Positions 8,026 through 17,733 are shown, numbered from the stretch's first letter. The stretch is 64,000 bases of DNA from Anaerosphaera aminiphila DSM 21120 (GCF_900129925.1 NZ_FQXI01000001.1:372001-436000), one strand, 5' to 3'. The notes: generated by a model not told the origin, from the sequence alone. Translations and numbers: made by a program.

Positions 8026-8991
8026 TTAAGAAAGACAAGTTGATATTATGTGATATAAAATATTTCTTTGATGTGGGTCACTTACTTCATCCAAGTGTTC
8101 TTTTGATTTCTCTAAAAAAATTCCATTATTCTCTTTATCTTCCAAATATCCTTTTATATAAAACATAGTATCACCATAATCATATTTATTTATTTTTTTA
8201 AGTAATTCCTCATTATACTGCTCATTATTTTTATTTGTGAACATTAAATAAAACTGAATAGTAGTTTCTTGTTCTATATTTTCATATTTTCTATTAAAAA
8301 AATCTACTTCTAAATTATTGTTTTCTAAAAAATATTGTTCAATATCTATTATCGATTGGTTAAATTCTGGCAATTCTTTAAAATTTTTTAATAGCACTTC
8401 TTTGCTGAGCATATTAGGACATTCATTATAATAAATACTATTATTAATAAATGATTTATAAAATTCACTTTTCTTTTTTTCCGTAATTAAATTATAAACA
8501 TTCTTACCGTCCGTACCATTAATAAAGGGCACTATTGTTGCTAAAAAAATAATTATGTTCATAATTAAGAAGTATTTACTTAAATACCACCCTTTTAAAA
8601 AGAAATATGTAACTATTGTCGTCAACAAATTTGCACCAGGACCGCCTAAACAATATAGTACTAACTTTTTAATACTGATATCTAAATTATTAGAAAACAT
8701 TAAGGAAAAACCTGTAGCTAAACTTATTGGGTGATTTAAATACACTTTTCTTTTGACAAAAAATATTATTACCAATGATAAAAACTGCATTTGCAAACCG
8801 AGTACTTTCCCAATAAAAAAATGCCCCAACTCATGGATAATCACAACAAGTATACTAATCCATATCAAAATAGACACTTGAAAAACCACAGTATAATTTT
8901 GCCTTTTAGAAACTACTGTCAACAATAATAATATAATTGTATATAAAAGTGTATTCATTAAAAAATTCTTATTTATTTCTAATTTTTCCAT
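8026..8991 (-). CDS. M50-family membrane metalloprotease-like protein
   Basis: A 321-residue protein with about six membrane segments. HELGH (His53, Glu54, His57) is the zinc site of M50/site-2 proteases, and a Thr-Asp-Gly near 160-162, with Asp161, would be the third ligand region. The C-terminal 150 residues are charged and cytoplasm-like. I start at the ATG at 8991 because the upstream ATG (9003) overlaps the GGGGAG ribosome binding site. M50 proteases cut within the membrane, for instance in sigma-factor or peptide-signal processing. Here the substrate is unknown. The neighbouring membrane-bound XRE regulator is a candidate partner on position only. Confidence 0.75.
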   Translation of the reverse strand: MEKLEINKNFLMNTLLYTIILLLLTVVSKRQNYTVVFQVSILIWISILVVIIHELGHFFIGKVLGLQMQFLSLVIIFFVKRKVYLNHPISLATGFSLMFSNNLDISIKKLVLYCLGGPGANLLTTIVTYFFLKGWYLSKYFLIMNIIIFLATIVPFINGTDGKNVYNLITEKKKSEFYKSFINNSIYYNECPNMLSKEVLLKNFKELPEFNQSIIDIEQYFLENNNLEVDFFNRKYENIEQETTIQFYLMFTNKNNEQYNEELLKKINKYDYGDTMFYIKGYLEDKENNGIFLEKSKEHLDEVSDPHQRNILYHIISTCLS

Positions 8992-9213
8992 TTTTCTCCC
9001 CATTTACACTAAATAATAATTTTATTAAATTATTACTAATTTATATTATACACCCATCTATAATTATTAATATATTTATGTTAATTATGAAGTAATATAA
9101 AATATAAATTCACTTATTTTCTTTTTATAATTACATTGAAAAAAATTAAACTAAAAAACTATTTACTTAAATATACTATTTGTACTCAAAATGTCCTCAA
9201 AGTAAAAAAAAAT

Positions 9214-9252
9214 AAACCCTGTAAACCTCTTAATAAAAGGATTACAGGGTTT
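9214..9252 (-). terminator. guaA terminator
   Basis: Eleven-bp perfect stem, AAACCCTGTAA (9214-9224) with its complement at 9242-9252. On the minus strand it is followed by a T-rich run. It begins 8 bases after the guaA stop. Confidence 0.8.
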
Positions 9253-9259
9253 TCACTAT

Positions 9260-10777
9260 CTATTCCCACTCTATCGTTGCTGGGGGTTTACTTGTTATAT
9301 CATATACAATTCTATTTATATGTTCTACTTCATTTACAATTCTATTTGAAACTTTATCTAATATTTCATAGGGAATTCTTGCCCAATCTGCCGTCATAAA
9401 GTCTGTAGTTTCAACTGCTCTTAATGCAAGAGTGTAGTCATAGGTTCTAAAGTCTCCCATTACTCCAACAGTTCTATTATTAGTTAAAACTGCAAAGTAT
9501 TGATTTATACTTTTATCAAGTCCTGCTTTTTCCAACTCTTCTCTGAATATATAGTCAGCATCTCTTAAAACGTCTAGTTTTTCTTTAGAAATTTCTCCTA
9601 TTACTCTAATGCCAAGTCCCGGTCCTGGAAACGGCTGTCTATTTACAAGGTAATCTGCAAGTCCCAATTCTCTTCCCAGTTCTCTTACTTCATCTTTAAA
9701 CAACATTTTTAAAGGTTCAACTAAGTCTTTAAAGTCAACTACATCTGGAAGCCCACCTACATTGTGATGAGATTTAATTACAGCTGCATCCCCAATACCT
9801 GACTCTATAATATCCGGATAAATTGTTCCCTGTGCCAAGAAGTCTACAGATTTAATTTTTCTTCCCTCATCTTCAAAAACTCTTATAAATTCTTCACCAA
9901 TTGCTTTTCTCTTTTCTTCCGGATCAATAATTCCCTTTAATTTATTTAAAAATCTCTCTTCTGCATTAACTCTTATAAAGTGCATTCCGGAATCTTTAAA
10001 TGCTGCTTCAACTTCATCGCCTTCATCTTTTCTCATAAGTCCATGGTCTACAAATATACAAGTTAATTTATCTCCAACTGCCTTAGATAAAAGTGCTGCC
10101 GTAACAGATGAGTCCACTCCACCAGATAGTGCAAGAAGAACTTTCCCATCTCCAACTTTTTCTTTTATGTCATTTATTGCAGTTTTTGCATAGTTTTCCA
10201 TAGTCCAATCTGCTTTTTGCCCACAAATTTTATATACAAAGTTAGCAAGCATTTCAATGCCATATTCAGTGTTATTTACTTCTGGATGAAATTGTAGTGC
10301 ATATAATTTTTTATCTGTATTTTGCATTGCAGCAATTTCAGAATTTTTTGTTGATGCTATTGTTTCAAATCCCTCTGGCAATTTTTCAACTCTATCAACA
10401 TGGCTCATCCAAACAGTGCTTTTATCAGGAACATTTTTAAATATTATTGACTCTTTAATATTTAATTCAGTTTTCCCGAATTCTCTTTCCTCTGCCGCTA
10501 TTACTTTCCCATTTAAAACATGAGCCATTAACTGCATTCCATAGCAAAGTCCTAATATTGGAATTCCCAATTCAAATACTTCTGATTCTATCATTGGTGC
10601 ATTTTCTTCATAAACTGAATTTGGTCCGCCTGTAAAAATTACCCCTGAAGGTTTTTTCTCCTTAATACTTAAAAGTGCTTTATTATATGGAACAACTTCA
10701 CAATATACGTTTAAATCTCGAATTCGTCTCGCTATTAACTGATTATATTGTCCTCCAAAATCTACAACTAAAATCAT
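9260..10777 (-). CDS. guaA: GMP synthase (glutamine-hydrolysing)
   Basis: A 505-residue enzyme converting XMP, glutamine and ATP to GMP, the last step of guanine nucleotide synthesis. The class I glutamine amidotransferase domain is N-terminal, with the nucleophile Cys in [11 protein letters not shown]. The PP-loop ATP pyrophosphatase motif [13 protein letters not shown] follows, and the C-terminal dimerisation domain ends in PPATIEWE. Length and motifs are normal. The start is ATG 10777, 7 bases after AGAGGAGG, rather than upstream codons in the same frame. It stands alone; I see no guaB or purine riboswitch beside it. Confidence 0.97.
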   Translation of the reverse strand: MILVVDFGGQYNQLIARRIRDLNVYCEVVPYNKALLSIKEKKPSGVIFTGGPNSVYEENAPMIESEVFELGIPILGLCYGMQLMAHVLNGKVIAAEEREFGKTELNIKESIIFKNVPDKSTVWMSHVDRVEKLPEGFETIASTKNSEIAAMQNTDKKLYALQFHPEVNNTEYGIEMLANFVYKICGQKADWTMENYAKTAINDIKEKVGDGKVLLALSGGVDSSVTAALLSKAVGDKLTCIFVDHGLMRKDEGDEVEAAFKDSGMHFIRVNAEERFLNKLKGIIDPEEKRKAIGEEFIRVFEDEGRKIKSVDFLAQGTIYPDIIESGIGDAAVIKSHHNVGGLPDVVDFKDLVEPLKMLFKDEVRELGRELGLADYLVNRQPFPGPGLGIRVIGEISKEKLDVLRDADYIFREELEKAGLDKSINQYFAVLTNNRTVGVMGDFRTYDYTLALRAVETTDFMTADWARIPYEILDKVSNRIVNEVEHINRIVYDITSKPPATIEWE

Positions 10778-10976
10778 TAAAATACCTCCTCTAATTATTC
10801 TATTATATGACAAGTCTTGCAATTATCCTATTAATTTTTGTCAATAAATAATATCTTTTTAATATTTGTTAAAAATAGTAGTAAAATATTACCCTTATAA
10901 AATTATATAATATATTAAAAGAAATTTTAATATATTTTTTTATATGTTAAAATTAATACTTAATAAGGAGGTTACT

Positions 10977-12611
10977 ATGAAAAATATAAAAATATCAATT
11001 TTGTCTTTTCTATTTATTATTTTACTTACAACTAAATCATATGCAATTGAAGCTAAGCCATCTGCTCAAAGTTTAGTTTTAAATGGCAATCAAACTCCAC
11101 TTCAAGGTTACAGCATTGGTGGATATAACTACTTTAAACTTCGAGACTTGGCGGCAGTACTAAGTGGAAACCTTGATTTTTCTCTAAAAGGCGATGCTGA
11201 AAAAATCACTATTAATTTAAGTGAAAATTATAAAAAGCTCTCTAATGATTTAAAATCTATACCAAATAAAAATGTAAGTGCTTCATCTAAAAAAATGAAT
11301 TTGGAAATTTTATCTGCGGGCAATGTTAAAAACACATCTGTAGATTGTTATAATATTTCCGGATATAATTATTTTAAACTAAGAGATGTTGGAGAACTTT
11401 TAGGTTTAGACATTAGCTATAATGAAAGTTCTAATAGTGCAATTATGACAACGCCAATTAAAACATCAGACCTTATCTCTCCAGTTATTTCAACTACGCC
11501 CACTGGAAAAGTAGTTCTTGGAAATGAAAGGTTAATCAGTGAATATTCAAATTTAATTGACAATAAAAATATTGGACTTGTAACTAATATGACCGGAATT
11601 GACTCCAACGGAGTTAAAACTTACAACAAATTAAAGGACTATGCAAATACAAATTTAATGGCACTATATTCGCCAGAGCATGGACTTGACGGAACTGTTA
11701 CAGCCGGAAAATATGTATCAAGCTATACTGATAAAAACTTAAACTTACCTGTTTATTCTCTATATGGAGAAACTAGAGAACCAAGCAGTGATATGCTTAA
11801 AAATATTGATGTCCTTATTTTTGATATGCAGGACATCGGCTCACGAACCTACACTTATATTTCAACGTTAAACTACGCTATGAAAGCTGCCTCTAAGGCA
11901 AATATTCCCGTTGTAGTACTAGACAGACCAAATCCTCTAGGCGATAAAGTTGAGGGGTTTGTATTAGAAGATAAGTATAAAACTTTTGTAGGTGTAGATA
12001 ATTTACCTATGGCCCACGGTATGACTGTAGGAGAACTGGCAAAGTACTTTAATAGAAATATAAATTGTAATTTAACTGTTGTAGAGATGAAAAACTACAA
12101 TAGGAATATGATTTGGCAAGATACGGGCCTGGATTTTATTGCAACAAGCCCAAATATTCCAAATATTCAAAGTGCATTTTTATATATGGCCACAGGTATA
12201 GGTGAAGGCACAGGGCTTGGTCAAGATGATAAATTTAATTTTGTGGGATCTAAAACTTTAGATTCAAAATCTTTTGCAGAAAAGTTAAATTCTTACAATC
12301 TTCCAGGAGTTACTTTCTCTCCTGAAACACGCGGCTCCAGAAATGGCGTAAGACTTAATATAAGTGACTATAAAGCTTTTAACCCCTGCTTGACAGGAAC
12401 ATATATACTTGCAACTGCAAACGAGCTTACTGACATCACAGTGCCCTCAGAATCTAAGGGAGTAATTCCAATGTTTGAAAAAATTATGGGCACAAATAAA
12501 ATGGGTAAACTTTTAAAATCTAAAGCCAGTCCTGAGGAAATTGTAAATTCTTATCAAAGTGACTTGGAAAATTTTAAATTAATAAGACAAAATTATTTAA
12601 TTTACAATTGA
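10977..12611 (+). CDS. Secreted exo-beta-N-acetylmuramidase (NamZ/DUF1343) with stalk domain
   Basis: A 544-residue exported protein. A signal peptide covers residues 1-23, ending in SYA. Residues about 29-156 form a copper-amine-oxidase-N-like stalk in which NYFKLRD appears twice. Residues about 175-540 are a DUF1343 domain, with YSPEHGLDG, FDMQDIGSRTYTY and DRPNPLG. DUF1343 proteins such as B. subtilis NamZ (family GH171) remove terminal N-acetylmuramic acid from peptidoglycan fragments. A cell-wall recycling role is therefore likely, with the stalk perhaps holding the enzyme at the wall. The start is ATG 10977, after AAGGAGG. No MurNAc uptake genes are adjacent. Confidence 0.88.
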   Translation: MKNIKISILSFLFIILLTTKSYAIEAKPSAQSLVLNGNQTPLQGYSIGGYNYFKLRDLAAVLSGNLDFSLKGDAEKITINLSENYKKLSNDLKSIPNKNVSASSKKMNLEILSAGNVKNTSVDCYNISGYNYFKLRDVGELLGLDISYNESSNSAIMTTPIKTSDLISPVISTTPTGKVVLGNERLISEYSNLIDNKNIGLVTNMTGIDSNGVKTYNKLKDYANTNLMALYSPEHGLDGTVTAGKYVSSYTDKNLNLPVYSLYGETREPSSDMLKNIDVLIFDMQDIGSRTYTYISTLNYAMKAASKANIPVVVLDRPNPLGDKVEGFVLEDKYKTFVGVDNLPMAHGMTVGELAKYFNRNINCNLTVVEMKNYNRNMIWQDTGLDFIATSPNIPNIQSAFLYMATGIGEGTGLGQDDKFNFVGSKTLDSKSFAEKLNSYNLPGVTFSPETRGSRNGVRLNISDYKAFNPCLTGTYILATANELTDITVPSESKGVIPMFEKIMGTNKMGKLLKSKASPEEIVNSYQSDLENFKLIRQNYLIYN

Positions 12612-12653
12612 TTTTATAAAAAAATACTTTAGTCGTAAAATGAAGTTGATTTA

Positions 12654-12703
12654 AAAAGCACTCTCTTCAAAATAGAAAAATTCTATTTAAAGAGAGTGCT
12701 TTT
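12654..12703 (+). terminator. Terminator after the NamZ-like gene
   Basis: Fourteen-bp stem AAAAGCACTCTCTT (12654-12667) with its complement at 12690-12703, an inner paired stretch, and TATTTTTT following. It may also serve the convergent hemolysin III gene. Confidence 0.88.
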
Positions 12704-12718
12704 ATTTTTTAACTTACC

Positions 12719-13375
12719 TTACACTGTTAAATATTGATATATTGCCACAAAGTGACAAATTGCCGCAGCCAGTACAAAAAAATGCCATATTAAATGGTTA
12801 TATAGGGGCAATTTCTTTTTATAAAAATATGTTCCCGCTGTATATAAAACTCCTCCTGCCACAATTAATATTAAAAATATGCTCGATGTCCTATCTATCA
12901 ATGGCTTTATTATTAACAGAGACAACCATCCCATTGCAACATATATTGCAACTGACAATTTTGTGTATCTGTCATATTTTCCATAAGTAAATATTTTAAA
13001 TAAAAACCCCAAAATTGCTATAGACCAAATTCCCACTAAAAATGCTATCTTAGCTTTTCCTTCTAGTACGTGAACAACTATCGGAGTATACGACCCTGCT
13101 ATAAAGAAAAATATTGCACTATGATCAAATATTCTAAATATCTTCTTTAAATTAGGCGCTTGAATTGCGTGATATATAGTACTTGTTAAAAACATTAAAA
13201 TAAAACAACTTCCATATACTATATAACTTACAACATCTGCAGTACTTTCAACTCCCACTGATTTTACAATCATTAAAACTAAAAATACAATTCCAATGAT
13301 TACTCCAATTCCATGACTTACACTGTTAAATATCTCTGCTATTAAATTTTTATTTTTTAAACTAATATCACTCAT
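12719..13375 (-). CDS. Hemolysin III family membrane protein (PAQR-type)
   Basis: A 218-residue protein with seven predicted membrane segments. Conserved family residues are present: SVSHGIG, STIYHAIQ, FDHSAIFFFIAGSY, and two His in the last helix (LIWHFFVLAAAICHF). These form the metal site of the PAQR superfamily. Bacterial members (YqfA, hemolysin III) are membrane-homeostasis proteins of uncertain biochemical role. Haemolytic activity should not be assumed. The ATG at 13375 is placed 8 bases after AGGAAG; another lies two codons upstream. It overlaps the DUF1836 gene by 8 bases, so the two are translationally coupled. Confidence 0.88.
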   Translation of the reverse strand: MSDISLKNKNLIAEIFNSVSHGIGVIIGIVFLVLMIVKSVGVESTADVVSYIVYGSCFILMFLTSTIYHAIQAPNLKKIFRIFDHSAIFFFIAGSYTPIVVHVLEGKAKIAFLVGIWSIAILGFLFKIFTYGKYDRYTKLSVAIYVAMGWLSLLIIKPLIDRTSSIFLILIVAGGVLYTAGTYFYKKKLPLYNHLIWHFFVLAAAICHFVAIYQYLTV

Positions 13376-13871
13376 CTTCATACTTCCTAATATTCATCAA
13401 AGTATATTGAACATATAACTTTGATGCTACACATTTACATGCTATTGCTATTGGATCTTTAAAAGAATTCTTTTCCGAAAAATCTTCTAAAAAAAGTCCT
13501 TTTAAAGACAACTCCATTAAATCACAAAAATTGTCATAAGCTTCAGCATAACTTTTATTTTCTAAGGCAAGTTCAATACCCTCACTTATTTCTCCTATTG
13601 AAAATACTGTCTTTAACATAGATATTACCAAGAGTACCGTCAATTGGTCTTTATTGTATTTTTTCTTTACAGGTTTTGGCATTATTTTGGCCTTTACGTA
13701 ATTATTTACCATAGAAGATGTCACGCTTTGATAAGAATCAATAATACTAAAGGGTTTCATTTGTTCCTCAGCTATTGAAATCAGCTGATCACTATATAGT
13801 TCAAATGATGGCATTTCTTCATATCTAAGTAGATTCCACGATTGAATTAAGTCTTTTATTTTATCTTCCAT
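13368..13871 (-). CDS. DUF1836 family protein
   Basis: A 167-residue cytoplasmic protein of the DUF1836 family, seen in Firmicutes. The conserved part is about residues 15-110, with MPSFELYSDQL, SSMVNNYVKAKIMPKPVKK and a helical stretch around LVISMLKTVFSI. The fold resembles a MerR-like winged helix, but no DNA target is known. ATG 13871 has GAGG 5 bases upstream and fits the family start. It is the first gene of a two-gene unit with hemolysin III. Confidence 0.8.
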   Translation of the reverse strand: MEDKIKDLIQSWNLLRYEEMPSFELYSDQLISIAEEQMKPFSIIDSYQSVTSSMVNNYVKAKIMPKPVKKKYNKDQLTVLLVISMLKTVFSIGEISEGIELALENKSYAEAYDNFCDLMELSLKGLFLEDFSEKNSFKDPIAIACKCVASKLYVQYTLMNIRKYEDE

Positions 13872-13915
13872 ATTATCCTCGTTATTTAAAATCATATTAT
13901 CTAGTTTCTAAAACT

Positions 13916-13944
13916 ATGTTAACACGTTTTATTTATTCTGTCAA
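13916..13944 (-). promoter_or_regulatory. Promoter of DUF1836-hemolysin III
   Basis: On the minus strand TTGACA (13944-13939) and TAACAT (13921-13916) are spaced by 17 bp, a near-consensus sigma-A promoter. It lies directly downstream of the terminator of the neighbouring operon. Confidence 0.75.
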
Positions 13945-13946
13945 TA

Positions 13947-13980
13947 AAAATAAGAACTTCAAAATAGAAGTTCTTATTTT
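13947..13980 (-). terminator. Terminator of the sigma-54 operon
   Basis: A 14-bp perfect stem, AAAATAAGAACTTC (13947-13960) with its complement at 13967-13980, six-base loop, T-run on the minus strand. It directly follows the stop codon of the RraA-family gene. Confidence 0.88.
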
Positions 13981-13981
13981 T

Positions 13982-14644
13982 CTATACTTTTTTTAACTCA
14001 TTAATATAACCTTGTGTGTCATTTTCTATTAATCTAGTTATATTAATAAAATCGCTCATTATTTTTCCTGATTTAAAAGCTTTTATCCACTCTTCTTCAT
14101 TTTTGTCAGCTTTTTCTGCTTTTTCTATTAAGTCTTCAAGTAATTCAGGATTAATTACAATTACTCCATCTGCATCACCAAAAACTATATCTCCTGGATT
14201 TACTACTGTGCCACCACAATTGATTGGTATATTTATTTCTCCAGTAAGGCCAACGTGTCTTGTAGTAACTGGTGACAATCCTGAAGCAAAAACAGGAAAA
14301 TTCATCTTTCCTATCGCAACACTGTCAGTTGCAGGCCCATCTACAACAATTGCCTCCATTCCCATTTCCTTTGCTAACAAAGCAACTATTTCACCACAAC
14401 AAGAAAATGTCTTATCTCCACCTCTATCTATCACTATAACAGATCCTTTTGGCGCTCTTTCCATTGCATAATATACTATTGTAGAATCATCTCCTATAGC
14501 TCTAACTGTATATGCAGGTCCGGCAATTTTAGCCTCTTTAAAAAGTGGCTTTATCTCTGGTGACATATATCCACCTTCAATAAAATGTCCAATTTGAGCA
14601 GGATCTGTGGTCAATAATCTCTTTTTTAATTCATTGTCAAACAT
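13982..14644 (-). CDS. RraA-family aldolase/decarboxylase-like protein
   Basis: A 220-residue protein of the RraA/HMG-CHA aldolase family (PF03737), with IVIDRGGDKTFSCCGEI, VVDGPATDS, PVFASGLSP and FGDADGVIVI. Family members include 4-hydroxy-4-methyl-2-oxoglutarate/oxaloacetate lyases that need a divalent metal, and the unrelated-function RNase E inhibitor RraA. In this operon of hydrolases an enzymatic role, such as cleaving a keto acid left after amide hydrolysis, is more likely than RNase control. It is the last gene of the operon, 47 bases after the GltS-type carrier. Start ATG 14644 has AAGGAGG upstream. Substrate unknown. Confidence 0.8.
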   Translation of the reverse strand: MFDNELKKRLLTTDPAQIGHFIEGGYMSPEIKPLFKEAKIAGPAYTVRAIGDDSTIVYYAMERAPKGSVIVIDRGGDKTFSCCGEIVALLAKEMGMEAIVVDGPATDSVAIGKMNFPVFASGLSPVTTRHVGLTGEINIPINCGGTVVNPGDIVFGDADGVIVINPELLEDLIEKAEKADKNEEEWIKAFKSGKIMSDFINITRLIENDTQGYINELKKV

Positions 14645-14691
14645 AATTTATCCTCCTTAATATTTTATAAATATTTTATTTATTCTTATTT

Positions 14692-16044
14692 TTATTCTCT
14701 CAATCTATTTTTATTTGTTCTACCACATATTACTTCCCCAGCTGCAAAAAATGCAACTAGTAAAACCACACTTATAATTATTACTAAATTTGGATTTTTC
14801 ATTACTACTAAAGGTATTAAAATTGTATATGGTAGTTGGTATACATATCCCAGCGTACTTGCAATAGAAACGCTTTCTGTTGCTGATGTTTTATACTCCG
14901 GATCTATTACTTTTATTAATAATAAACCTGTGGCTAGTACACCCATTGTCATTCCAAATGCTCCTACCATGATTTCATACCAATCTGATTCATTCCATTT
15001 TTTTGACATATAATAAACTAATATATAATCCAAAGCTACAATTATAACGGAAATCACAACAAATGGTAACCAATATTTTTTAAATATTCCTATGGAAGTT
15101 GTTGCAATAGCAGAAGCAATCATATATTCCAATGCCAAGCCTGTAATTCTATTCATAGTATTCCTGTCTACGTATTCAACATATTTAGTTCTATTAAGAA
15201 TAGTTCCTATAATTAAACTACATATAAAAGTTGTTGCAAATATTGGAAAATTTTCCATTACAGGGCTTATTTTTAAAAGAAAATATCTCATTATCATTCC
15301 GCAAATTATTACACATCCAACAAGTGCAAATTGCAATGCCAATGGATCTAAAGCTGACGGATTTGATACTCCCTCACCTATTGTAGTCCTTTTTCCTAAA
15401 GGGATATATCCTGTTAAATCTTCTTCATCAAGGTTATCTACACTTGCAGTGCTTTTTAAATATCCTTTTCTAATTCCTTTATTTATAAGTACCATGCCAA
15501 ATACTACACCACAAATTATACCTATAGTTGCAAATGTCATACCTGCTCCTATACCATCGCTCCAATATCCTGATTCTTCAAAAATTACTCCAGCAGCATT
15601 TGCCATTCCATGTCCACCATAGAATCCATATACTGGCAATAGTCCAAACCCCATAGGCAAGCTTTTCATAATAGTCTTAGAAAATATCAGAGTACAAACT
15701 AAACCTACAACTGCCTGCATTTGATGCAGTGTTCCATTTATAAGTGTTGCAGATATTGCATTTTTATTAATTTTCCCCATTTTAATTCCAAGAAAAGTTG
15801 GTCCAAACACAAAACAAAATAACACTGTTGACCATTGAGGTACTGTTTCTGAAAATGGTATGTATATTGGAGAAACTTGTCCCAAAACTTGAGGTCCAAG
15901 TAAGAGCCCTAAAGCTCCAGCAATTAAAGAAACTGGTATAAAGTACTTTTGAAATATTTTTAATTTTTTTCTCAATAAAAATCCCAGTAATAGTAAAATA
16001 CTCACTGAGGCAAAATCATACATTATTTGCACCAATGTCGTCAT
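14692..16044 (-). CDS. GltS-type sodium/glutamate symporter family carrier
   Basis: A 450-residue membrane protein with about eleven hydrophobic segments, from the ESS/GltS family. Re-entrant loop-like segments GGHGMANAAGVIF (near 150) and GAFGMTMGVLATGLLLI (near 365) are typical. GltS proteins import glutamate with sodium. This copy is more distant and sits among amide hydrolases, so it may import another dicarboxylate or amide compound. It is the third gene of the sigma-54 operon, 46 bases after the nitrilase. The ATG at 16044 follows GGAGGTGAGG. Confidence 0.8.
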   Translation of the reverse strand: MTTLVQIMYDFASVSILLLLGFLLRKKLKIFQKYFIPVSLIAGALGLLLGPQVLGQVSPIYIPFSETVPQWSTVLFCFVFGPTFLGIKMGKINKNAISATLINGTLHQMQAVVGLVCTLIFSKTIMKSLPMGFGLLPVYGFYGGHGMANAAGVIFEESGYWSDGIGAGMTFATIGIICGVVFGMVLINKGIRKGYLKSTASVDNLDEEDLTGYIPLGKRTTIGEGVSNPSALDPLALQFALVGCVIICGMIMRYFLLKISPVMENFPIFATTFICSLIIGTILNRTKYVEYVDRNTMNRITGLALEYMIASAIATTSIGIFKKYWLPFVVISVIIVALDYILVYYMSKKWNESDWYEIMVGAFGMTMGVLATGLLLIKVIDPEYKTSATESVSIASTLGYVYQLPYTILIPLVVMKNPNLVIIISVVLLVAFFAAGEVICGRTNKNRLRE

Positions 16045-16090
16045 ATCCTCACCTCCATTTTAATTTAACAATCTCTAAATTATAGCGTAC

Positions 16091-16900
16091 TTAATTTGCC
16101 AACTTATATACATCACCCCTTCTATTTTTTAGTGATGGAACCTGACTTCTAACTTTATCTAAATAGTCTAAATCAATTTCTGCCACTATTACTCCAGGTT
16201 TATCTGAAGATTTTGCAATGACGTCACCCCAAGGATCAATCACCATAGATTTTCCATAAGCTACATATGTTGGCTGTTGACCCATTTGTGCTGATGCTAC
16301 TATATATACAGTATTTTCAATAGCTCTAGCTCTTAAAATTGACTCCCAGTGATCTTTTCCAGTATTCATTACAAAATTTGCCGGAGTGAATATTACTTTT
16401 GCCCCTTCTAATGCCAAAATTCTATATAATTCAGGAAATCTTATGTCATAGCATATACTCAAACCCATTTTACACAATTCAGTTTCAACTGTTACAATTT
16501 CATCCCCTGGAGTCTTTGAATCAGACTCTTTATAGGCTGGACCATCAGCTATATCCACATCAAACATGTGCAATTTTCTATACTTCTCTATCATATTTCC
16601 ATCTCTATCAAAAAACATAGTCGTATTATATGGTCTCTTTGTTCCGTTATCTTCAGAAATAGACCCTCCATGAATATATACTTTATTTTCTTTTGCCAGT
16701 TTTGAAAAAAGTTGAAAGGTATTTCCGTCTAGTCTTTCACTTTCAAATTCTTCTCCTGAATAATTTACATTTTCAGGAAATGATATTAAATCCACTCCTT
16801 TCTCAATTGCCTCTAAAGCATATTTTTCTATATTTTTTAAGTTTTCCTCTTTAGATGCAGTAGACTGCATTTGAACTACACCAATACTAAATTTTTTCAT
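16091..16900 (-). CDS. Carbon-nitrogen hydrolase, nitrilase superfamily (Nit1/YbeM-like)
   Basis: A 269-residue cytoplasmic hydrolase with the full Glu-Lys-Cys triad: Glu43 in FPEN, Lys109 in KYRKLHMF and Cys150 in SICYDIRFPE. The sequence around the triad is closest to the Nit1 branch, whose studied members hydrolyse deaminated glutathione, so an omega-amide or N-carbamoyl compound is a likely substrate. It starts at ATG 16900 with AGGAGGG upstream, 16 bases after the creatininase gene, and so belongs to the same operon. The true substrate cannot be read from the sequence. Confidence 0.85.
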   Translation of the reverse strand: MKKFSIGVVQMQSTASKEENLKNIEKYALEAIEKGVDLISFPENVNYSGEEFESERLDGNTFQLFSKLAKENKVYIHGGSISEDNGTKRPYNTTMFFDRDGNMIEKYRKLHMFDVDIADGPAYKESDSKTPGDEIVTVETELCKMGLSICYDIRFPELYRILALEGAKVIFTPANFVMNTGKDHWESILRARAIENTVYIVASAQMGQQPTYVAYGKSMVIDPWGDVIAKSSDKPGVIVAEIDLDYLDKVRSQVPSLKNRRGDVYKLAN

Positions 16901-16916
16901 ATAAACCCTCCTACAT

Positions 16917-17648
16917 TTATTTTCTTAAATAATTATTAATAAAGTTTGATATTTCTTCTATCCCCTTTTCTACTACAATTTTCCCCTTTTCAGCTGTTGC
17001 AATTGTCGCATCACCCATGGTACCTGTTACAGAATATTCATCGTATTTTTTATACTTTTGAATACTTGGATACTCGTCTTTATACAGTGATGGAGAATTT
17101 ACAGCCTTTTCCATATCAACTAATTCAGGATGTAAATACAACATTACAGAAGTACCAGATTCACTTGCATGTCCATGAGGAGCTTCAGATTCAAATATTC
17201 CTTCAAATTTCCAAATATATTGCCACCATCCAACTAATCCACATTTCACGTCGTATTCATTTTCCAATTCTTCCATAAGTGAATTTAACGGAGCTGTATT
17301 GTGTAAATGAGTATTTAATATAAAGAACTCTTTAAATCCCCACTTAATATAGCTTTCACATATATCTCTATACACCTCTTTTATATTTTCAGGTTTACAA
17401 TAAACTGTTCCTGGAAATCCAAATAAATTAGACGATTGCCCCACTTCTAAACAGGGAGCAACTAGAGCATCTACTTTTTCAGCTATTAAATCAGATAGTT
17501 TATTTGCTACAATAATATCTGTTCCCAAAGGCATATGTGGTCCATACACTTCTATTGCACCACTTGGCACTATTAATGTCTTAGTCTCTTTTCTACGTTC
17601 ATCAAACTCCTTCCATGTCATTTCTTTAATAAAATTAGTTTTTTTCAT
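16917..17648 (-). CDS. Creatininase-family amidohydrolase
   Basis: A 243-residue metal-dependent amidohydrolase (PF02633). The metal-site pattern is present: Glu33 and His38 in EVYGPHMPLGTD, Asp44, a His pair around THLHN, and HGHASESG with Glu163. Family members open creatinine or formamide-type rings, or process riboflavin and mycofactocin precursors. It is the promoter-proximal gene of the sigma-54 operon, with the promoter about 50 bases upstream. I start at ATG 17648, 8 bases after AAAGG, rather than at 17657, which is adjacent to that site. Substrate unknown; together with the nitrilase it suggests stepwise hydrolysis of a cyclic amide. Confidence 0.85.
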   Translation of the reverse strand: MKKTNFIKEMTWKEFDERRKETKTLIVPSGAIEVYGPHMPLGTDIIVANKLSDLIAEKVDALVAPCLEVGQSSNLFGFPGTVYCKPENIKEVYRDICESYIKWGFKEFFILNTHLHNTAPLNSLMEELENEYDVKCGLVGWWQYIWKFEGIFESEAPHGHASESGTSVMLYLHPELVDMEKAVNSPSLYKDEYPSIQKYKKYDEYSVTGTMGDATIATAEKGKIVVEKGIEEISNFINNYLRK

Positions 17649-17697
17649 CACTATCATCCTTTCTTAATTTTATTATTTTTACTTCACTTATATATAG

Positions 17698-17713
17698 TGC
17701 AATTTTCATTCCA
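17698..17713 (-). promoter_or_regulatory. Sigma-54 (RpoN) promoter of the creatininase operon
   Basis: On the minus strand the sequence TGGAATGAAAATTGCA fits the -24/-12 pattern TGGCAC-N5-TTGCA, with the invariant GG and GC exactly 10 bases apart. It lies about 50 bases before the creatininase ATG and is directly next to a sigma-54 activator gene, which makes the call much firmer. Confidence 0.85.
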
Positions 17714-17733
17714 AATTTAATTTTTACTTATAT

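Noticed and set aside
9136-9399. Rightward open frame overlapping the guaA end
   Set aside because: It crosses the guaA terminator and coding region in another frame and has no ribosome binding site or recognisable product.
14016-15622. Rightward open frames of 151 and 176 codons over the RraA and GltS genes
   Set aside because: Both lie antisense to well-supported genes and have Ser/Pro/Ile-rich shadow-type composition.
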